From Neocallimastix lanati (nom. inval.) (lineage: Eukaryota; Neocallimastigomycota; Neocallimastigomycetes; Neocallimastigales; Neocallimastigaceae): 64,000 bases of DNA. The stretch lies in assembly GCA_016946835.1 (NCBI GenBank), contig JACVTC010000008.1:1450001-1514000 (forward strand), given 5' to 3'. Below, piece after piece: positions 41,266 to 52,357 of this stretch. Each line of letters opens with the position of its first letter. Position 1 is the first letter of the stretch. Under the pieces are notes generated by a model. The model was not told where the DNA came from. It did no database searches and worked only from the letters and a program-made list of their open reading frames with translations. A program made the translations under genes and the position numbers.

Positions 41266-41979
41266 ATGTCTTTATTCATTTGTGAACATCCTTTATCTAT
41301 GAGAAGAAATAATTCTTTAATAAGAGGTTCATTTTTCGATGATATTGAAAATGATTTGGAAAATGAATTTTTTAATCATCCTTTGATTACTTTCCCTTCT
41401 TTATATCCTTATCCATATTTATCGTATAACCCAGTTAAGAATTTAGAAAATCAAATTTCTAAGACATTCAATAGTGATGTATTCAAAGCTGTTGATTTCA
41501 GTCCAAAGATTAATTTGAGTGAAGATGAAAATAATTATTATATTCATGCGGATTTACCAGGTATGAATAAGGATCAAGTTAAAATGGAACTTTCAGATGA
41601 TGATCGTGTTTTAACTATTTCAGGTGAAAGAGAAACTATTATTGATGACTCTGATAAGAACTCTAAAAAAGATTCTAATAAGGAATCTAATAATGATTCT
41701 AAAAAGGATTCTACTAAAGATAAAAATGCCACAAAAGATGCCAATGAAAATAAAGAAACCATAAAGGAAGAACAAAAAGAAACTAATAAAGAAGAAAATA
41801 ATAAGAAATATAGTAGAATAGAATGTAATTATGGTAAATTTTCAAGATCATTTAGTATTCCTGAAAATGCTGATATTAATAATATTCAAGCCAAAATGGA
41901 AAATGGTGTTTTAGAAGTTACTCTTAAAAAGATGGAACCTCAAAAGAATGAACATAAGCATTCTATTCAAATTCAATAA
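41266..41979 (+). CDS. small heat shock protein Hsp20, copy 6
   Basis: 237 residues, close to the array consensus. The insert is a clear serial expansion of (K/N)DSN(K/N)ESN-type units (KKDSNKESNNDSKKDSTKDK) followed by the ETIKEEQKETNKEE module. It reads IECNYGK for IECSYGK (shared with copy 11). The N-terminal arm has NLENQIS instead of NLEDQIS. The ATG is followed by the same SLFICEHPLSMRRNNS start seen in most copies, which supports the start choice. Confidence 0.95.
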   Translation: MSLFICEHPLSMRRNNSLIRGSFFDDIENDLENEFFNHPLITFPSLYPYPYLSYNPVKNLENQISKTFNSDVFKAVDFSPKINLSEDENNYYIHADLPGMNKDQVKMELSDDDRVLTISGERETIIDDSDKNSKKDSNKESNNDSKKDSTKDKNATKDANENKETIKEEQKETNKEENNKKYSRIECNYGKFSRSFSIPENADINNIQAKMENGVLEVTLKKMEPQKNEHKHSIQIQ

Positions 41980-43346
41980 ATTTTCTAACTTTTGAAATCA
42001 TATATAAATAAATTTTAATAATATTAAATAATATATCAATCACAAATTTTTAAGTAATATATTATTTAATATTATTTAATATATTAATTTTATATCCAAT
42101 TTTGAAATTAAAAATTTTAATTTTAAAAGAATACTTAAGTTTAAATAGATATAAATAATATAAATTAAATATTATATTATTTATTATACCATTTTCAAAA
42201 CTATCATAACTATTTATAATTATTTAGCTATTAATTTATTTTAAAATATTGTAAATAATAACTATTGTAAATAAATAAAATTAAAAATAAAAAATAAAAA
42301 AATGAAAATATTAAAAAATAAAAAATATTTTGTTTCATTTCTTTTTATTTTTAGTTGAGTGCTTTAAAAAATAAAAAAATAATAAAATTCTATTTCTTTT
42401 TACTTATATTTTTGTATTTTCAAAATAAAACATCAATATGACTTTATTTTTATTTTTTTGTACTATGATGTTTTAATAATTTTTTTTTTTAATTTCTTAT
42501 TTTTACATTAATAATAATTATTCTAAAGTGTTTTTTCAATAAAATGTCTATGTAAACTTTAAATTAATTTAATTTCTATTATACAATTTATTAAATAAAA
42601 TATTTATTTTATATAAAATAATTAATTTTTTATTTCACTTTTTCTCAAAATACAAATAAAAGAATATATTTAGATTTTATTAATGTATATAATAAAAAAA
42701 AATATTTTAATATATTTTACATTTTTTCAATATAAAAAATATGAATATTAAATTTTAAAATAAATACATATTTTTTTTTTTAAAAAAAAAAAAAACTTTT
42801 ATATAATTAGTTACAGCATATTTTTTTTAAAAGGTTTATTTAAAATTTTTAATGTTCAATCTCTTATGGTTAGATAAAAAAAATATTAAAAAAATTTTAT
42901 AATTTTTTTTTTCTTTTTACTTTTTATTAATATTAATAACTAGAAATTCTACATATAATTTTATAATTTTTTAAAAGAAATAACTTTTTTTTTTTCTTTC
43001 TATTATAAAAGGAATTTCTTTATTAATAATTTTCTTTTTACTAACGGATAAATAATTAATTAATAAATAAATAATTAATGGAATAATTTTAAATAAAAAA
43101 AAACTTAAAAATAATTAAAATTTACGATTTTTATCCAATAGTAATTAATTACATTTTTAAAATTTTCCAAGTACATAAAAGTTTTCCAAGTACATAAAAA
43201 TTTAACGATGTAATAATAATATTACATTAAAAATATAGAAAATAGAAAATGTAGAAATTTGTAGAAATTAATTTAATATAAAAAAAATTTAATATCATTC
43301 ATAAAGATTAAATTTTTTTTATAATCAATGCATTCTTTATTAAAAA
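41980..43346. other. spacer between Hsp20 copies 6 and 7
   Basis: About 42000-42720 is the inverted counterpart of the 3' flanks of copies 1 and 3 (26170-26850, 31300-31980). A 19-20-nt unit TTTTCCAAGTACATAAAA occurs twice at about 43163-43200, the same unit that is expanded at 60061-60160. Confidence 0.65.
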
Positions 43347-43422
43347 GAATTACTAGAAAACTTTATTATCAAAGATAATATATATTATTTTTTAAATATG
43401 ATTTTGAAAAAAAGTATAAATA
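43347..43422 (+). promoter_or_regulatory. Hsp20 copy 7 core promoter
   Basis: Conserved block at 43347-43367, GATA palindrome at about 43364-43380, and TATAAATA at 43415-43422. The leader has a duplicated AATAACAAAAAAA unit (about 43520-43550) shared only with copy 8. Confidence 0.6.
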
Positions 43423-43637
43423 CAACTAATCTCCTCGAATAAAAATATTTTCTTCATTAATTTTTATATTTAAAAATATAAATAATAAATATTTAAATAA
43501 TATTAAACGCTTTAATAAAAAAAATAACAAAAAAAAATAACAAAAAAAATCGCTTTTTAAATACAATTTAATAAAACAAAAAAAAAATACAAAAAGAAAT
43601 AATTAATAAAACAAACAATAATAAACAAACAATAAAA

Positions 43638-44351
43638 ATGTCTTTATTCATTCGCGAACATCCTTTATCTATGAGAAGAAATAATTCTTTATTAAGAGAT
43701 TCATTTTTCGATGATATCGAAAATGATTTGGAAAATGAATTTTTTAATCATCCTTTGATTACTTTCCCTTCTTTATATCCTTATTCATATTTATCGTATA
43801 ACCCAGTTAAGAATTTAGAAGATCAAATTTCTAAGACATTCAATAGTGATGTATTCAAATCTATTGATTTCAGTCCAAAGATTAATTTGAGTGAAGATGG
43901 AAATAATTATTATATTCATGCGGATTTACCAGGTATGAATAAGGATCAAGTTAAAATGGAACTTTCAGATGATGATCGTATTTTAACTATTTCGGGTGAA
44001 AGAGAAACTATTATTGATGATTTTGATATGAATTCTAAAAAATATTCTAATAAGGAATCTAATAATGATTCTAACAAGGATTCTACTAAAGATAAAAATG
44101 TCAAAGAAGATGCCAATGAAAATAAAGAAGAACAAAAGAAAGAACAAAAAGAAACTAAAAAAGAAGAAAATAATAAGAAATACAGTAGAATAGAATGTAG
44201 TTATGGTAAATTTTCAAGATCATTTAGTATTCCTGAAAATGCTGATATTAATAATATTCAAGCCAAAATGGAAAATGGTGTATTAGAAGTTACTCTTAAA
44301 AAGATGGAACCTCAAAAGAATGAACATAAGCATTCTATTCAAATTCAATAA
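43638..44351 (+). CDS. small heat shock protein Hsp20, copy 7
   Basis: 237 residues. With copy 8 it forms a subfamily: MSLFIREHPL, LLRDSFF, FKSIDFSPK in place of FKAVDFSPK, and SEDGNNYY in place of SEDENNYY. Own changes are DRILTIS and DDFDMNSKKYSNKE at the insert start. Shared promoter details with copy 8 indicate a recent tandem duplication of a unit of about 2.8 kb. The domain plan and C-terminal SIQIQ are intact. Confidence 0.95.
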   Translation: MSLFIREHPLSMRRNNSLLRDSFFDDIENDLENEFFNHPLITFPSLYPYSYLSYNPVKNLEDQISKTFNSDVFKSIDFSPKINLSEDGNNYYIHADLPGMNKDQVKMELSDDDRILTISGERETIIDDFDMNSKKYSNKESNNDSNKDSTKDKNVKEDANENKEEQKKEQKETKKEENNKKYSRIECSYGKFSRSFSIPENADINNIQAKMENGVLEVTLKKMEPQKNEHKHSIQIQ

Positions 44352-44886
44352 AATTTCTTACTTTATATATTTTAAATAAATCTTAATAATACTAAATAAT
44401 ATATCTATCACAAAATTTTAAGTAATATATTATTTAATATTATTTAATATATAAATTTTTAATCAATTTTGAAAATTAAAAATTATGATATTAGAAGAAT
44501 ACTTAAGTTTAATTAAATAGATATGAATAATATAAATTAAATATTATGTTATTTATTATACCATTTTCAAAACTATCATAACTATTTATAATTATTTAGC
44601 TATTAATTTATTTTAAAAATATTGTAAATAATAAGTATTGTAAATAAATTAAATAAAAAATAAGTTAAAAAAAATATTAATAAAATAAAAAATATTAAAA
44701 AAAAAAAAAAAAAATTAAAGAATTTTTCTTTCTTTTTATCTTATTTGTGTGTTTTAAAAAATAAAAAATTATAAAATATAAAAGAAATAATATTTTATTT
44801 TATTTTTTTGCTTTATTTGCATATTTTTAATGTGAATTATATTAATATTTTTTTATGCAATGATTATATATAAATTATATAGTTTG

Positions 44887-44981
44887 AAAGTTCAATTAAC
44901 GATACAGATTTGATATTTAATTAACAAATATAGCTAAGTTGTTTAATAAATCATATAACTTTTATAATTAATCTGAACTTT
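44887..44981. mobile_element. 95-bp insertion with short TIRs
   Basis: Interrupts spacer DNA that is continuous in other copies (compare the reverse complement of 58440-58540). The ends are inverted: AAAGTTCAATTAA on the left, TTAATCTGAACTTT on the right. No coding capacity. The similarity of the ends is short, so mobility is an inference. Confidence 0.4.
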
Positions 44982-45084
44982 ATTTTTTTTATTATTTAAT
45001 AATTATTTTTTTTAATTATTCGTTTTTGCATTAATAATAATTATTATCTGACATTTTATTTTTATGACTTTAATTTTTATTGTA

Positions 45085-45269
45085 AAAATTATTTGATATA
45101 ATATTTAATTAATAAAAATAGAAAATTATTAGATATAATATTTAATTAATAAAAATAGAAAATTATTAGATATAATATTTAATTAATAAAAATAGAAAAT
45201 TATTAGATATAATATTTAATTAATAAAAATAGAAAATTATTAGATATAATATTTAATTAATAAAAATAG
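45085..45269. repeat. 37-bp tandem repeat, five copies
   Basis: Five back-to-back 37-bp units, each starting AAAATTATTAGATATAATAT and ending AATAAAAATAG. Units 2-5 are identical and unit 1 has one substitution. Other spacers carry a single unit at this position. Confidence 0.95.
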
Positions 45270-46134
45270 CTAACTTTTTATTTTTTAATTGTAATGATAA
45301 AGAATTATATATATATATATATATAAAATAACATAAAATAAAAATTTCTTTTAGAATTTAATTATATATTACAATCTATATCGTTTTAAAAATATTTTAT
45401 ATTATATTTTATATTTTTGTATTAAAAAAACTATTGATTAATAAAGTGAAAAAGAACTACACAAAAATTTTTCAATTTTTATTATATTTTTTTCTCAGAA
45501 TACAAATAAAAGAATATATTTATATTTTATTTGTTCATATAATTAAAAAAATATTTTAATATATTTTATTCTTTTTTTCATTATAAAAAGTATTAATAAT
45601 TAAATTTTAAAATAAATACATATTTTTTTTTAAACAAAAAAAAAACATTTATATAATAAATTACAACTTTTTTTTTTTAAAAAATTTTTTATTTAAAAAT
45701 TTTAATGGTCAATCTCTTATGGTTAAATAAAAAAATACTAATAATAATAAAATATAATATAATTTATTAAAGTTTATTTGATTTTCATTGATATAAACAC
45801 AGAAATGGAATTTTTTTTTTTTTTTTTTTTTTAACTTTTAATATAAGTATTAGTAACTAGAAATTAATTAATTAATAATTAATTAATTAATGGAATAATT
45901 TAAATAAAAAAATTTTCTATTAATTAAAATTTACGATTTTTATCCAATAGAAATTAATTAAAATTTAAAATATTAAAAGTACATAAAAATTTTACATAGT
46001 AATAATACATTACATTAAAAATATAGAATAAATAGAAAATGTAGAAATTTGTAGAAATTAATAAATGAAAAAAAATTTAACATCTTTCATAAAGATTAAA
46101 TTTTTTTTATAATCAATGTATTCTTTATTAAAAA

Positions 46135-46210
46135 GAATTACTAGAAAACTTTATTATCAAAGATAATATATATTATTTTTTAAATATGATTTTGAAAAAA
46201 AGTATAAATA
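46135..46210 (+). promoter_or_regulatory. Hsp20 copy 8 core promoter
   Basis: Conserved block at 46135-46155, GATA palindrome just after, and TATAAATA at 46203-46210. Almost identical to the copy 7 promoter. Confidence 0.6.
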
Positions 46211-46423
46211 CAACTAATCTCCTCGAATAAAAATATTTTCTTCATTAATTTTTATATTTAAAAATATAAATAATAAATATTTAAATAATATTAAACGCTT
46301 TAATAAAAAAATAACAAAAAAAATAACAAAAAAAATCGCTTTTTAAATACAATTTAATAAAACAAAAAAAAAATACAAAAAGAAATAATTAATAAAACAA
46401 ACAATAATAAACAAACAATAAAA

Positions 46424-47125
46424 ATGTCTTTATTTATTCGCGAACATCCTTTATCTATGAGAAGAAATAATTCTTTATTAAGAGATTCATTTTTCGATAA
46501 TATCGAAAATGATTTGGAAAATGAATTTTTTAATCATCCTTTGATTACTTTCCCTTCTTTATATCCTTATCCATATTTATCGTATAATCCTGTTAAGAAT
46601 TTAGAAAATCAAATTTTTAAGACATTCAATAGTGATGTATTCAAATCTATTGATTTCAGTCCAAAGATTAATTTGAGTGAAGATGGAAATAATTATTATA
46701 TTCATGCGGATTTACCAGGTATGAATAAGGATCAAGTTAAAATGGAACTTTCAGATGATGATCGTGTTTTAACTATTTCAGGTGAAAGAGAAACTATTAT
46801 TGATGATTCTAATAAAAACTCTAAAAAAAATTCTAATAAAGATTCTAACAAGGATTCTACTAAAGATAAAAATGTCAAAGATAAAGCCAATGAAAATAAA
46901 GAAACCATAAAGGAAGAACAAAAAGAAAATAAAAAGGAAGAAAATAATAAGAAATACAGTAGAATAGAATGTAGTTATGGTAAATTTTCAAGATCATTTA
47001 GTATTCCTGAAAATGCTGATATTAATAATATTCAAGCCAAAATGGAAAATGGTGTATTAGAAATTACTCTTAAAAAGATGGAACCTCAAAAGAATGAACA
47101 TAAGCATTCTATTCAAATTCAATAA
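46424..47125 (+). CDS. small heat shock protein Hsp20, copy 8
   Basis: 233 residues, sister of copy 7 (FKSIDFSPK, SEDGNNYY, LLRDSFF). Own changes are DNIEND for DDIEND, NQIFKTF for NQISKTF, and ENGVLEITL for ENGVLEVTL in the last core strand, which is conservative. The insert is asparagine-richer (KKNSNKDSNKDSTKDKNVKD) and then switches to the ETIKEEQKENKKEE module. Last gene of the plus block; downstream lie the TIR elements of 48-50 kb and the next orientation flip. Confidence 0.95.
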   Translation: MSLFIREHPLSMRRNNSLLRDSFFDNIENDLENEFFNHPLITFPSLYPYPYLSYNPVKNLENQIFKTFNSDVFKSIDFSPKINLSEDGNNYYIHADLPGMNKDQVKMELSDDDRVLTISGERETIIDDSNKNSKKNSNKDSNKDSTKDKNVKDKANENKETIKEEQKENKKEENNKKYSRIECSYGKFSRSFSIPENADINNIQAKMENGVLEITLKKMEPQKNEHKHSIQIQ

Positions 47126-48039
47126 ATTTTCTAACTTTAGAAATCATAAATAAATTTTAATAATATTAAATAATATATCTATCATATATTTTTAAGTAAT
47201 ATATTATTTAATATTATTTAATATATTAATTTTTTAACCAATTTTGAAATTTTTAATTTTGATATTTAAAGAATACTAAAGTTTATATAGATATAAATAA
47301 TATAAATTAAATATTATATTATTTATTATACCATTTTCAAAACTATCATAACTATTTATAATTATTTAGCTATTAATTTATTTTAAAATATTGTAAATAA
47401 TAAATATTGTAAATAAATAAAATTAAAAATAAAAAATAGAAAATGAAAATATAAAAAAAAAAAATTCTTTTTTATTTCTTTTTATTATTATTTGAGTGTA
47501 TTAAAAAGTAAAAAAAAAATTATATAAAAATAAAAAAAATAATAAAATTTTACATCTTTTTACTTATATTTGTGTATTTTCAAAACAAAACATTGATATG
47601 TCTTTATTTTTATTTTTTTGTACTATGATATTTTAAGAATTTTTTTTTAATTTCTTATTTTTACATTAATAATTATTATTCTAAAGTATTTTTTCAATAA
47701 AATGTCTATGTAAACTTTAAATAAATTAATTGCTTAATAGTTATTAATTATAATAATTAAAAATTACATTTATAATAATGAAAAAAAAGACAAAAGTAAA
47801 ATGAAATAAAATAAAATAATTAAAAGTTAATAATATAATAATATCAATATTTTTTAAAAATTATTTTTATATTATCTTTTATATAGTTGATATGAAAAAA
47901 TGTATTTAACGTATTGAAATATGGATAAGCCGTCAAATGTATTTTATATACATAAGTAGCATTAAATTATGTATTCTTAAAAAAGTAAGCCTTTGGCTTT
48001 AAATAAGTAAAGTTAGTAAATAAATAAATATTGAGATTT
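47126..48039. other. 3' flank of Hsp20 copy 8 and array breakpoint
   Basis: Hsp20 3' flank similarity runs to about 47725 (TTTTTCAATAAAATGTCTAT) and then ends abruptly. From about 47730 the DNA is unrelated to the array and leads into the TIR-like element. Confidence 0.6.
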
Positions 48040-48758
48040 TTGTCATTTTTTATATAATTGTAAATAAATAAATAAATTAATAAAACTAGAAATGAATATA
48101 AATGGGTTAATTTTTTTTTTTTTTTTTTTTTTTTAAACATCAAAAAAATTTTCTCATAAATACTTTATTTATAATTGTTACCTTTAAAAAATGAATTTAA
48201 TAAATAAACACTAAATAATATAAATAATATAAAATTAAATCAAATATAATAAAAAATAAATTATAAAAAAATAAATATAATTTTTTTTTAATTATTAAAA
48301 AATGGAAAAAAATCCAAAAATTGAAACAAATAGAGGAAAAGAACAAATTATTTTAAATATAAAACATAAATATAATTAATATCTTTAAAATTAAATATTA
48401 TTAAATATTATTTTATTATATAAAATATCTGGGAGAGTTGCATTTCTCCAAGTTGCATTTCGCCAAGTGGAGTATTGATATAAATAAATTAATAAAATTA
48501 ATTTTTTTAAACTTGTTTTTATTCAATATTAATAATATTTAATTTTATTTATTTATTTATTTAATAATTTTCAATTTGGCAAAATGCCATATTTTTTAAT
48601 ACGCCAATGCTTTCAAAAATGGCGAAATGCAACCTGGAGAAATGCACCACTCCCAAAATATTTATTTATTTAAAATAATTTAATCTACTCATATATAAAC
48701 CATTTATTTAAGTACGACACTTTTAATATAAAGCCAAATTCCGAAATGTAACTCTCCC
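48040..48758. mobile_element. TIR element-like repeat, copy 2, with nested insertion
   Basis: Homologue of 18885-19405, ending AAAGCCAAATTCCGAAATGT then AACTCTCCC. That end, reversed, reads GGGAGAGTTACATTTCGGAA, similar to the TIR of the nested element. The copy is split by the 226-bp element at 48429-48654. Confidence 0.6.
48429..48654. mobile_element. MITE-like TIR element with apparent 7-bp target duplication
   Basis: The left end from 48431 reads GGGAGAGTTGCATTTCTCC followed by AAGTTGCATTTCGCC. The right end, reverse-complemented from 48654, reads GGGAGTGGTGCATTTCTCC followed by AGGTTGCATTTCGCC, giving TIRs of about 34 bp with few mismatches. It is flanked by AAAATAT on both sides (48422-48428 and 48655-48661). 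The homologous 19-kb copy has a single uninterrupted TTAAATATTTATTT there. Internal-deletion relative of the 36-37.4 kb element. No coding capacity. Confidence 0.75.
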
Positions 48759-49015
48759 ATTAAATAATATAAAATTAAAAAATTCACTATAATTATGTTA
48801 TTCATATACTATTTATTTTCATTATTTCGAAATATATTGATAAATCTAAATATGATCTTTTTCATGTGTATGTTGAAATAAAGAATATGTAATAATAAAT
48901 GTTATATTTTTCAAATACATGCACTTATTTAAATTTTATTAGAAAAATAATTTAATAATAAAATAATTATAATCTTTTATAAGTTTAATATAAAATTTAT
49001 TTAATAAATTTTATA

Positions 49016-49050
<35 letters not shown>

Positions 49051-49216
49051 ATTATAATAATACTAATGAAGATATTTCAAATAATTGAATAAAAGTAAAA
49101 TAAAATAATTGTTAATAATGTTATAAAATATAAAATAATTTAAAAAATGTAAAAATATGATTATATTTCTAATTGAAAACACCCAAATAAAATTAAAACA
49201 AATAGAAGATTTTTAT

Positions 49217-49256
<40 letters not shown>

Positions 49257-49259
49257 TCA
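48759..49259. other. AT-rich DNA
   Basis: Poly-A at 49018-49049 and poly-T at about 49221-49251. No gene. Confidence 0.5.
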
Positions 49260-49629
49260 ATTTTCATTAATTTTAATTTATTTATTTACAACATTTATCA
49301 TTTAAAATATTTTAAAATAGATTACTTGATAACTGATTATAAAAAATTATGATAGATTTTGGAAATGGTTTAATAAATAATGTAATATTTAATTTATACA
49401 ATATATATTATTAACATCTACTTAAATTCTAGCATTTCTTTAATATTAAAATTGGTTAAAATTTAAAAATAACAAATAAAATTATGCATAAATTTTATTA
49501 TATATATTATCTAATATTACAATAATTATTTAAAATTATATATATTACTGAATAGAATGTTAATGTTCATTTTTTGAGGTTCCGTCTTTTTTAGAATAAC
49601 TTTTAAAACATTATTTTTCTTGAATATTT
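49260..49629 (-). pseudogene. truncated Hsp20 relic (3' end and 3' flank)
   Basis: 49629-49546 on the minus strand aligns with the last 28 codons of the array genes. TTGAGGTTCC, TTTTAAAACA and the NEHKHSIQIQ-equivalent are recognisable, but a deletion has removed the bases encoding AKMENG and substitutions destroy the tail (reads NVLKVILKKTEPQK). The Hsp20 3' flank continues to about 49260 in diverged form. Everything upstream of the last 28 codons is gone; within about 20 bp a TIR element begins. It is clearly the oldest copy in the array. Confidence 0.85.
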
Positions 49630-49654
49630 ATGGGTTAGGGGTTAGTATTACTAC

Positions 49655-50022
49655 TAAAATCGTGCATTTCACAATGTGGCGTGTATATATTTTTAAATAA
49701 AGCCATACATTTTTAATAAATTGTATACAATCATAAATAAATATAAATAATTATTATTTTAAAAGAAATAATAATATATTTTTTAAATTAAATATTATTA
49801 AATAACTATTTCAAAAGAAATAATAATATATTCTATTAGAAAAGAATTATAAAAAATTATTTTTATAATTGAATATTAATAAATTATATATATATATAAA
49901 AAAAGAATATTTATTATTAATTCAATTATTTATTTAATTATTATTTATTAACTATTAAAAAAACAAGACACATACAAAAATACGCCATATTGCGAAATGC
50001 AAGATTGCGAAACGCACTAGAT
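49655..50022. mobile_element. TIR element, about 370 bp, non-autonomous
   Basis: Left end AATCGTGCATTTCACAATGT then GGCGTGTAT (49658-49687). Right end reversed: AGTGCGTTTCGCAATCTTGC, ATTTCGCAATATGGCGTAT (50020-49980). Related to the TTGCATTTCGCC family but with CAAT in place of CCAAG. The interior is A/T only. It abuts the truncated Hsp20 relic. Confidence 0.6.
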
Positions 50023-50156
50023 TCGAAAAAATATATTTAAGAATTCATATATACATATAATTAAGGAGAAGAGAAAAATAAAGAATGGTAAATAATTAAA
50101 ATATTTTCATATTAATAATATTGAAAATATATATATATATATATATAGATAGGAAT

Positions 50157-50220
50157 GTAGTGCATTTCGTAATCTTCATTTTACAATGTGGCTTGTAAAT
50201 ATATAAAATTAAGCCATACA
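50157..50220. mobile_element. orphan TIR end of the same family
   Basis: GTAGTGCATTTCGTAATCTT, then TTTACAATGTGGCTTGTAAA and AAGCCATAC. It matches the reverse-complemented right end of the 49.65-50.02 kb element. No matching right end was found downstream, so it is probably a fragment. Confidence 0.5.
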
Positions 50221-50344
50221 ATTAAATATTATTTAATAATTGTGAAATAATAAATACATTTAATATTAAAAAATAAATAATATGTAGTACAAATATCAAT
50301 GTAAAATGTATTTATTTAGTAATTATTAATATTTTATTATAAAC

Positions 50345-50410
<66 letters not shown>

Positions 50411-51374
50411 TCTTTTCTATTTTTTTAATTGATTTTTGAAGTTTTATATAAAAAATTTACATTGTTTAATGTAGATATATTATTTTAATATTTATTAATA
50501 AAATTATTATTTCATAAACCCAATTGTTTAATTGAGTTTTGTACGTTCGAGTGTTTGTTTTCTTTATTTTTATATATTAATAAATTAAATTTTAACAATA
50601 ATTATCTCAAAAGAAAATTTTTACAATTAAATATTATTAAAAAATTATATCAAAAGAAATAATAATATATTATATTGAGAAAGAATTATAAAAAATTATT
50701 TTTTTATAAAAATTATTTTTACAATTGAATAATAATAAAATATATATAAAAAAGAATATTTATTATTTATTTATTATTTAAATATTATATCTAATAATTT
50801 TTAAAATAAAAATTAAAGCCATGAAAATAAAATGCCAGAGAATAATTATTATTAATGCAAAAATGAATAATTAAAAAAAAAAAATAATTATTAAAATAAT
50901 AAACAAATAAAAATAAAAAATATTAATATAATTTATATTAAAAATATGCAAATAAAAATAAAATTAAATAAAATATTATTTCTTTTATATTTTTAATTTT
51001 TTATTATTTAAAACACACAAATAAGATAAAAAGAAATAAAACCTCATTATTTTTTTATTTTATTTTTTTATTTATTTATTTACATTATTAATTATTTACA
51101 AAATTTTAAAATAAATTAATAGCTAAATAATTATAAATAGTTATGACGTTATGATATTTTTGAAAATGGTATAATAAATAATATAATATTTAATTTATAT
51201 TATTTATATCTATATAAACTTAAGTATTCTTTCTATATCAAAATTTATAATTTTAAAATTGGTTAATAAATTAATAAATTAAATAATATTAAATAATATA
51301 TTACTTAAAAATTTATGATAGATATATTATTTAATAGTATTAAAATTTATTTAAGATTTCTAAAGTAAGAAATT
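50221..51374. other. spacer leading into right Hsp20 block
   Basis: Contains the longest homopolymer of the window, a 61-nt poly-A (50346-50406). From about 50790 it rejoins array DNA (AAAGCCATGAAAATAAAATG, as at 28812) and ends in the copy 9 3' flank. Confidence 0.6.
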
Positions 51375-52076
51375 TTATTGAATTTGAATAGAATGCTTAT
51401 GTTCATTCTTTTGAGGTTCCATCTTTTTAAGAGTAACTTCTAATACACCATTTTCCATTCTGGCTTGAATATTATTAATATCAGCATTTTCAGGAATACT
51501 AAATGATCTTGAAAATTTACCATAACTACATTCTATTCTACTATATTTCTTATTATTTTCTTCCTTTTTAATTTCTTTTTGTTCTTTCTTTTGTTCTTTC
51601 TTTTGATTTTTTTTATTTTCATTGGCTTTGTCTTTGACATTTTCATCTTTAGTAGAATCTATATTAGAATCATTATTAGAATCTTTTTTAGAGTTCTTAT
51701 CAGAGTCATCAATAATAGTTTCTCTTTCACCTGAAATAGTTAAAACACGATCATCATCTGAAAGTTCCATTTTAACTTGATCCTTATTCATACCTGGTAA
51801 ATCCGCATGAATATAATAATTATTTTCATCTTCACTCAAATTAATCTTTGGACTGAAATCAACAGCTTTGAATACATCACTATTGAATGTCTCAGAAATT
51901 TGATTTTCTAAATTCTTAACTGGGTTATACGATAAATATGGATAAGGATATAAAGAAGGGAAAGTAATCAAAGGATGATTAAAAAATTCATTTTCAATGT
52001 CGTTGAAAAATGAATCTCTTAATATAGAATTATTTCTTCTCATAGATAAAGGATGTTCACAAATGAATAAAGACAT
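51375..52076 (-). CDS. small heat shock protein Hsp20, copy 9
   Basis: 233 residues, first gene of the right minus block. Short N-terminal form (NDIENEFF) with NSILRDSFF. Changes are NQISETF for NQISKTF and QARMENG for QAKMENG. The insert is of the KEQ type (NENKKNQKKEQKKEQKEIKK), shared with copy 12. The core and the SIQIQ tail are conserved. Confidence 0.95.
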   Translation of the reverse strand: MSLFICEHPLSMRRNNSILRDSFFNDIENEFFNHPLITFPSLYPYPYLSYNPVKNLENQISETFNSDVFKAVDFSPKINLSEDENNYYIHADLPGMNKDQVKMELSDDDRVLTISGERETIIDDSDKNSKKDSNNDSNIDSTKDENVKDKANENKKNQKKEQKKEQKEIKKEENNKKYSRIECSYGKFSRSFSIPENADINNIQARMENGVLEVTLKKMEPQKNEHKHSIQIQ

Positions 52077-52281
52077 TTTTACTATTTATTTATTATTCTT
52101 TGTTTTATTAATTACTTCTTTTTGTATTTTTTTTGTTTTATTAAATTATATTTAAAAAGCGATTTTTTTTTTGTTATTTTTTTTTTTTAAAGCGTTTAAT
52201 ATTATTTAAATATTTATTATTTATAATTTTAAATATAAAAAAATTAATGAAGAAAATATTTTTAATCGAGGAGATGAGTAG

Positions 52282-52357
52282 TATTTATACTTTTTTTCAA
52301 AATCATATTTAAAAAAAAATATCTGTTATCTTTGATAATAAAGTTTTCTAGTAATTC
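52282..52357 (-). promoter_or_regulatory. Hsp20 copy 9 core promoter
   Basis: TATAAATA at 52289-52282, GATA palindrome at about 52324-52340, and conserved block at 52357-52337. Confidence 0.6.

Larger units (their letters stand above)
44352..46134. other. spacer between Hsp20 copies 7 and 8
   Basis: Conserved 3' flank of copy 7, then a small TIR insertion (44887-44981) and a 37-bp tandem repeat (45085-45269), both listed separately. The remainder matches other spacers. Confidence 0.6.
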
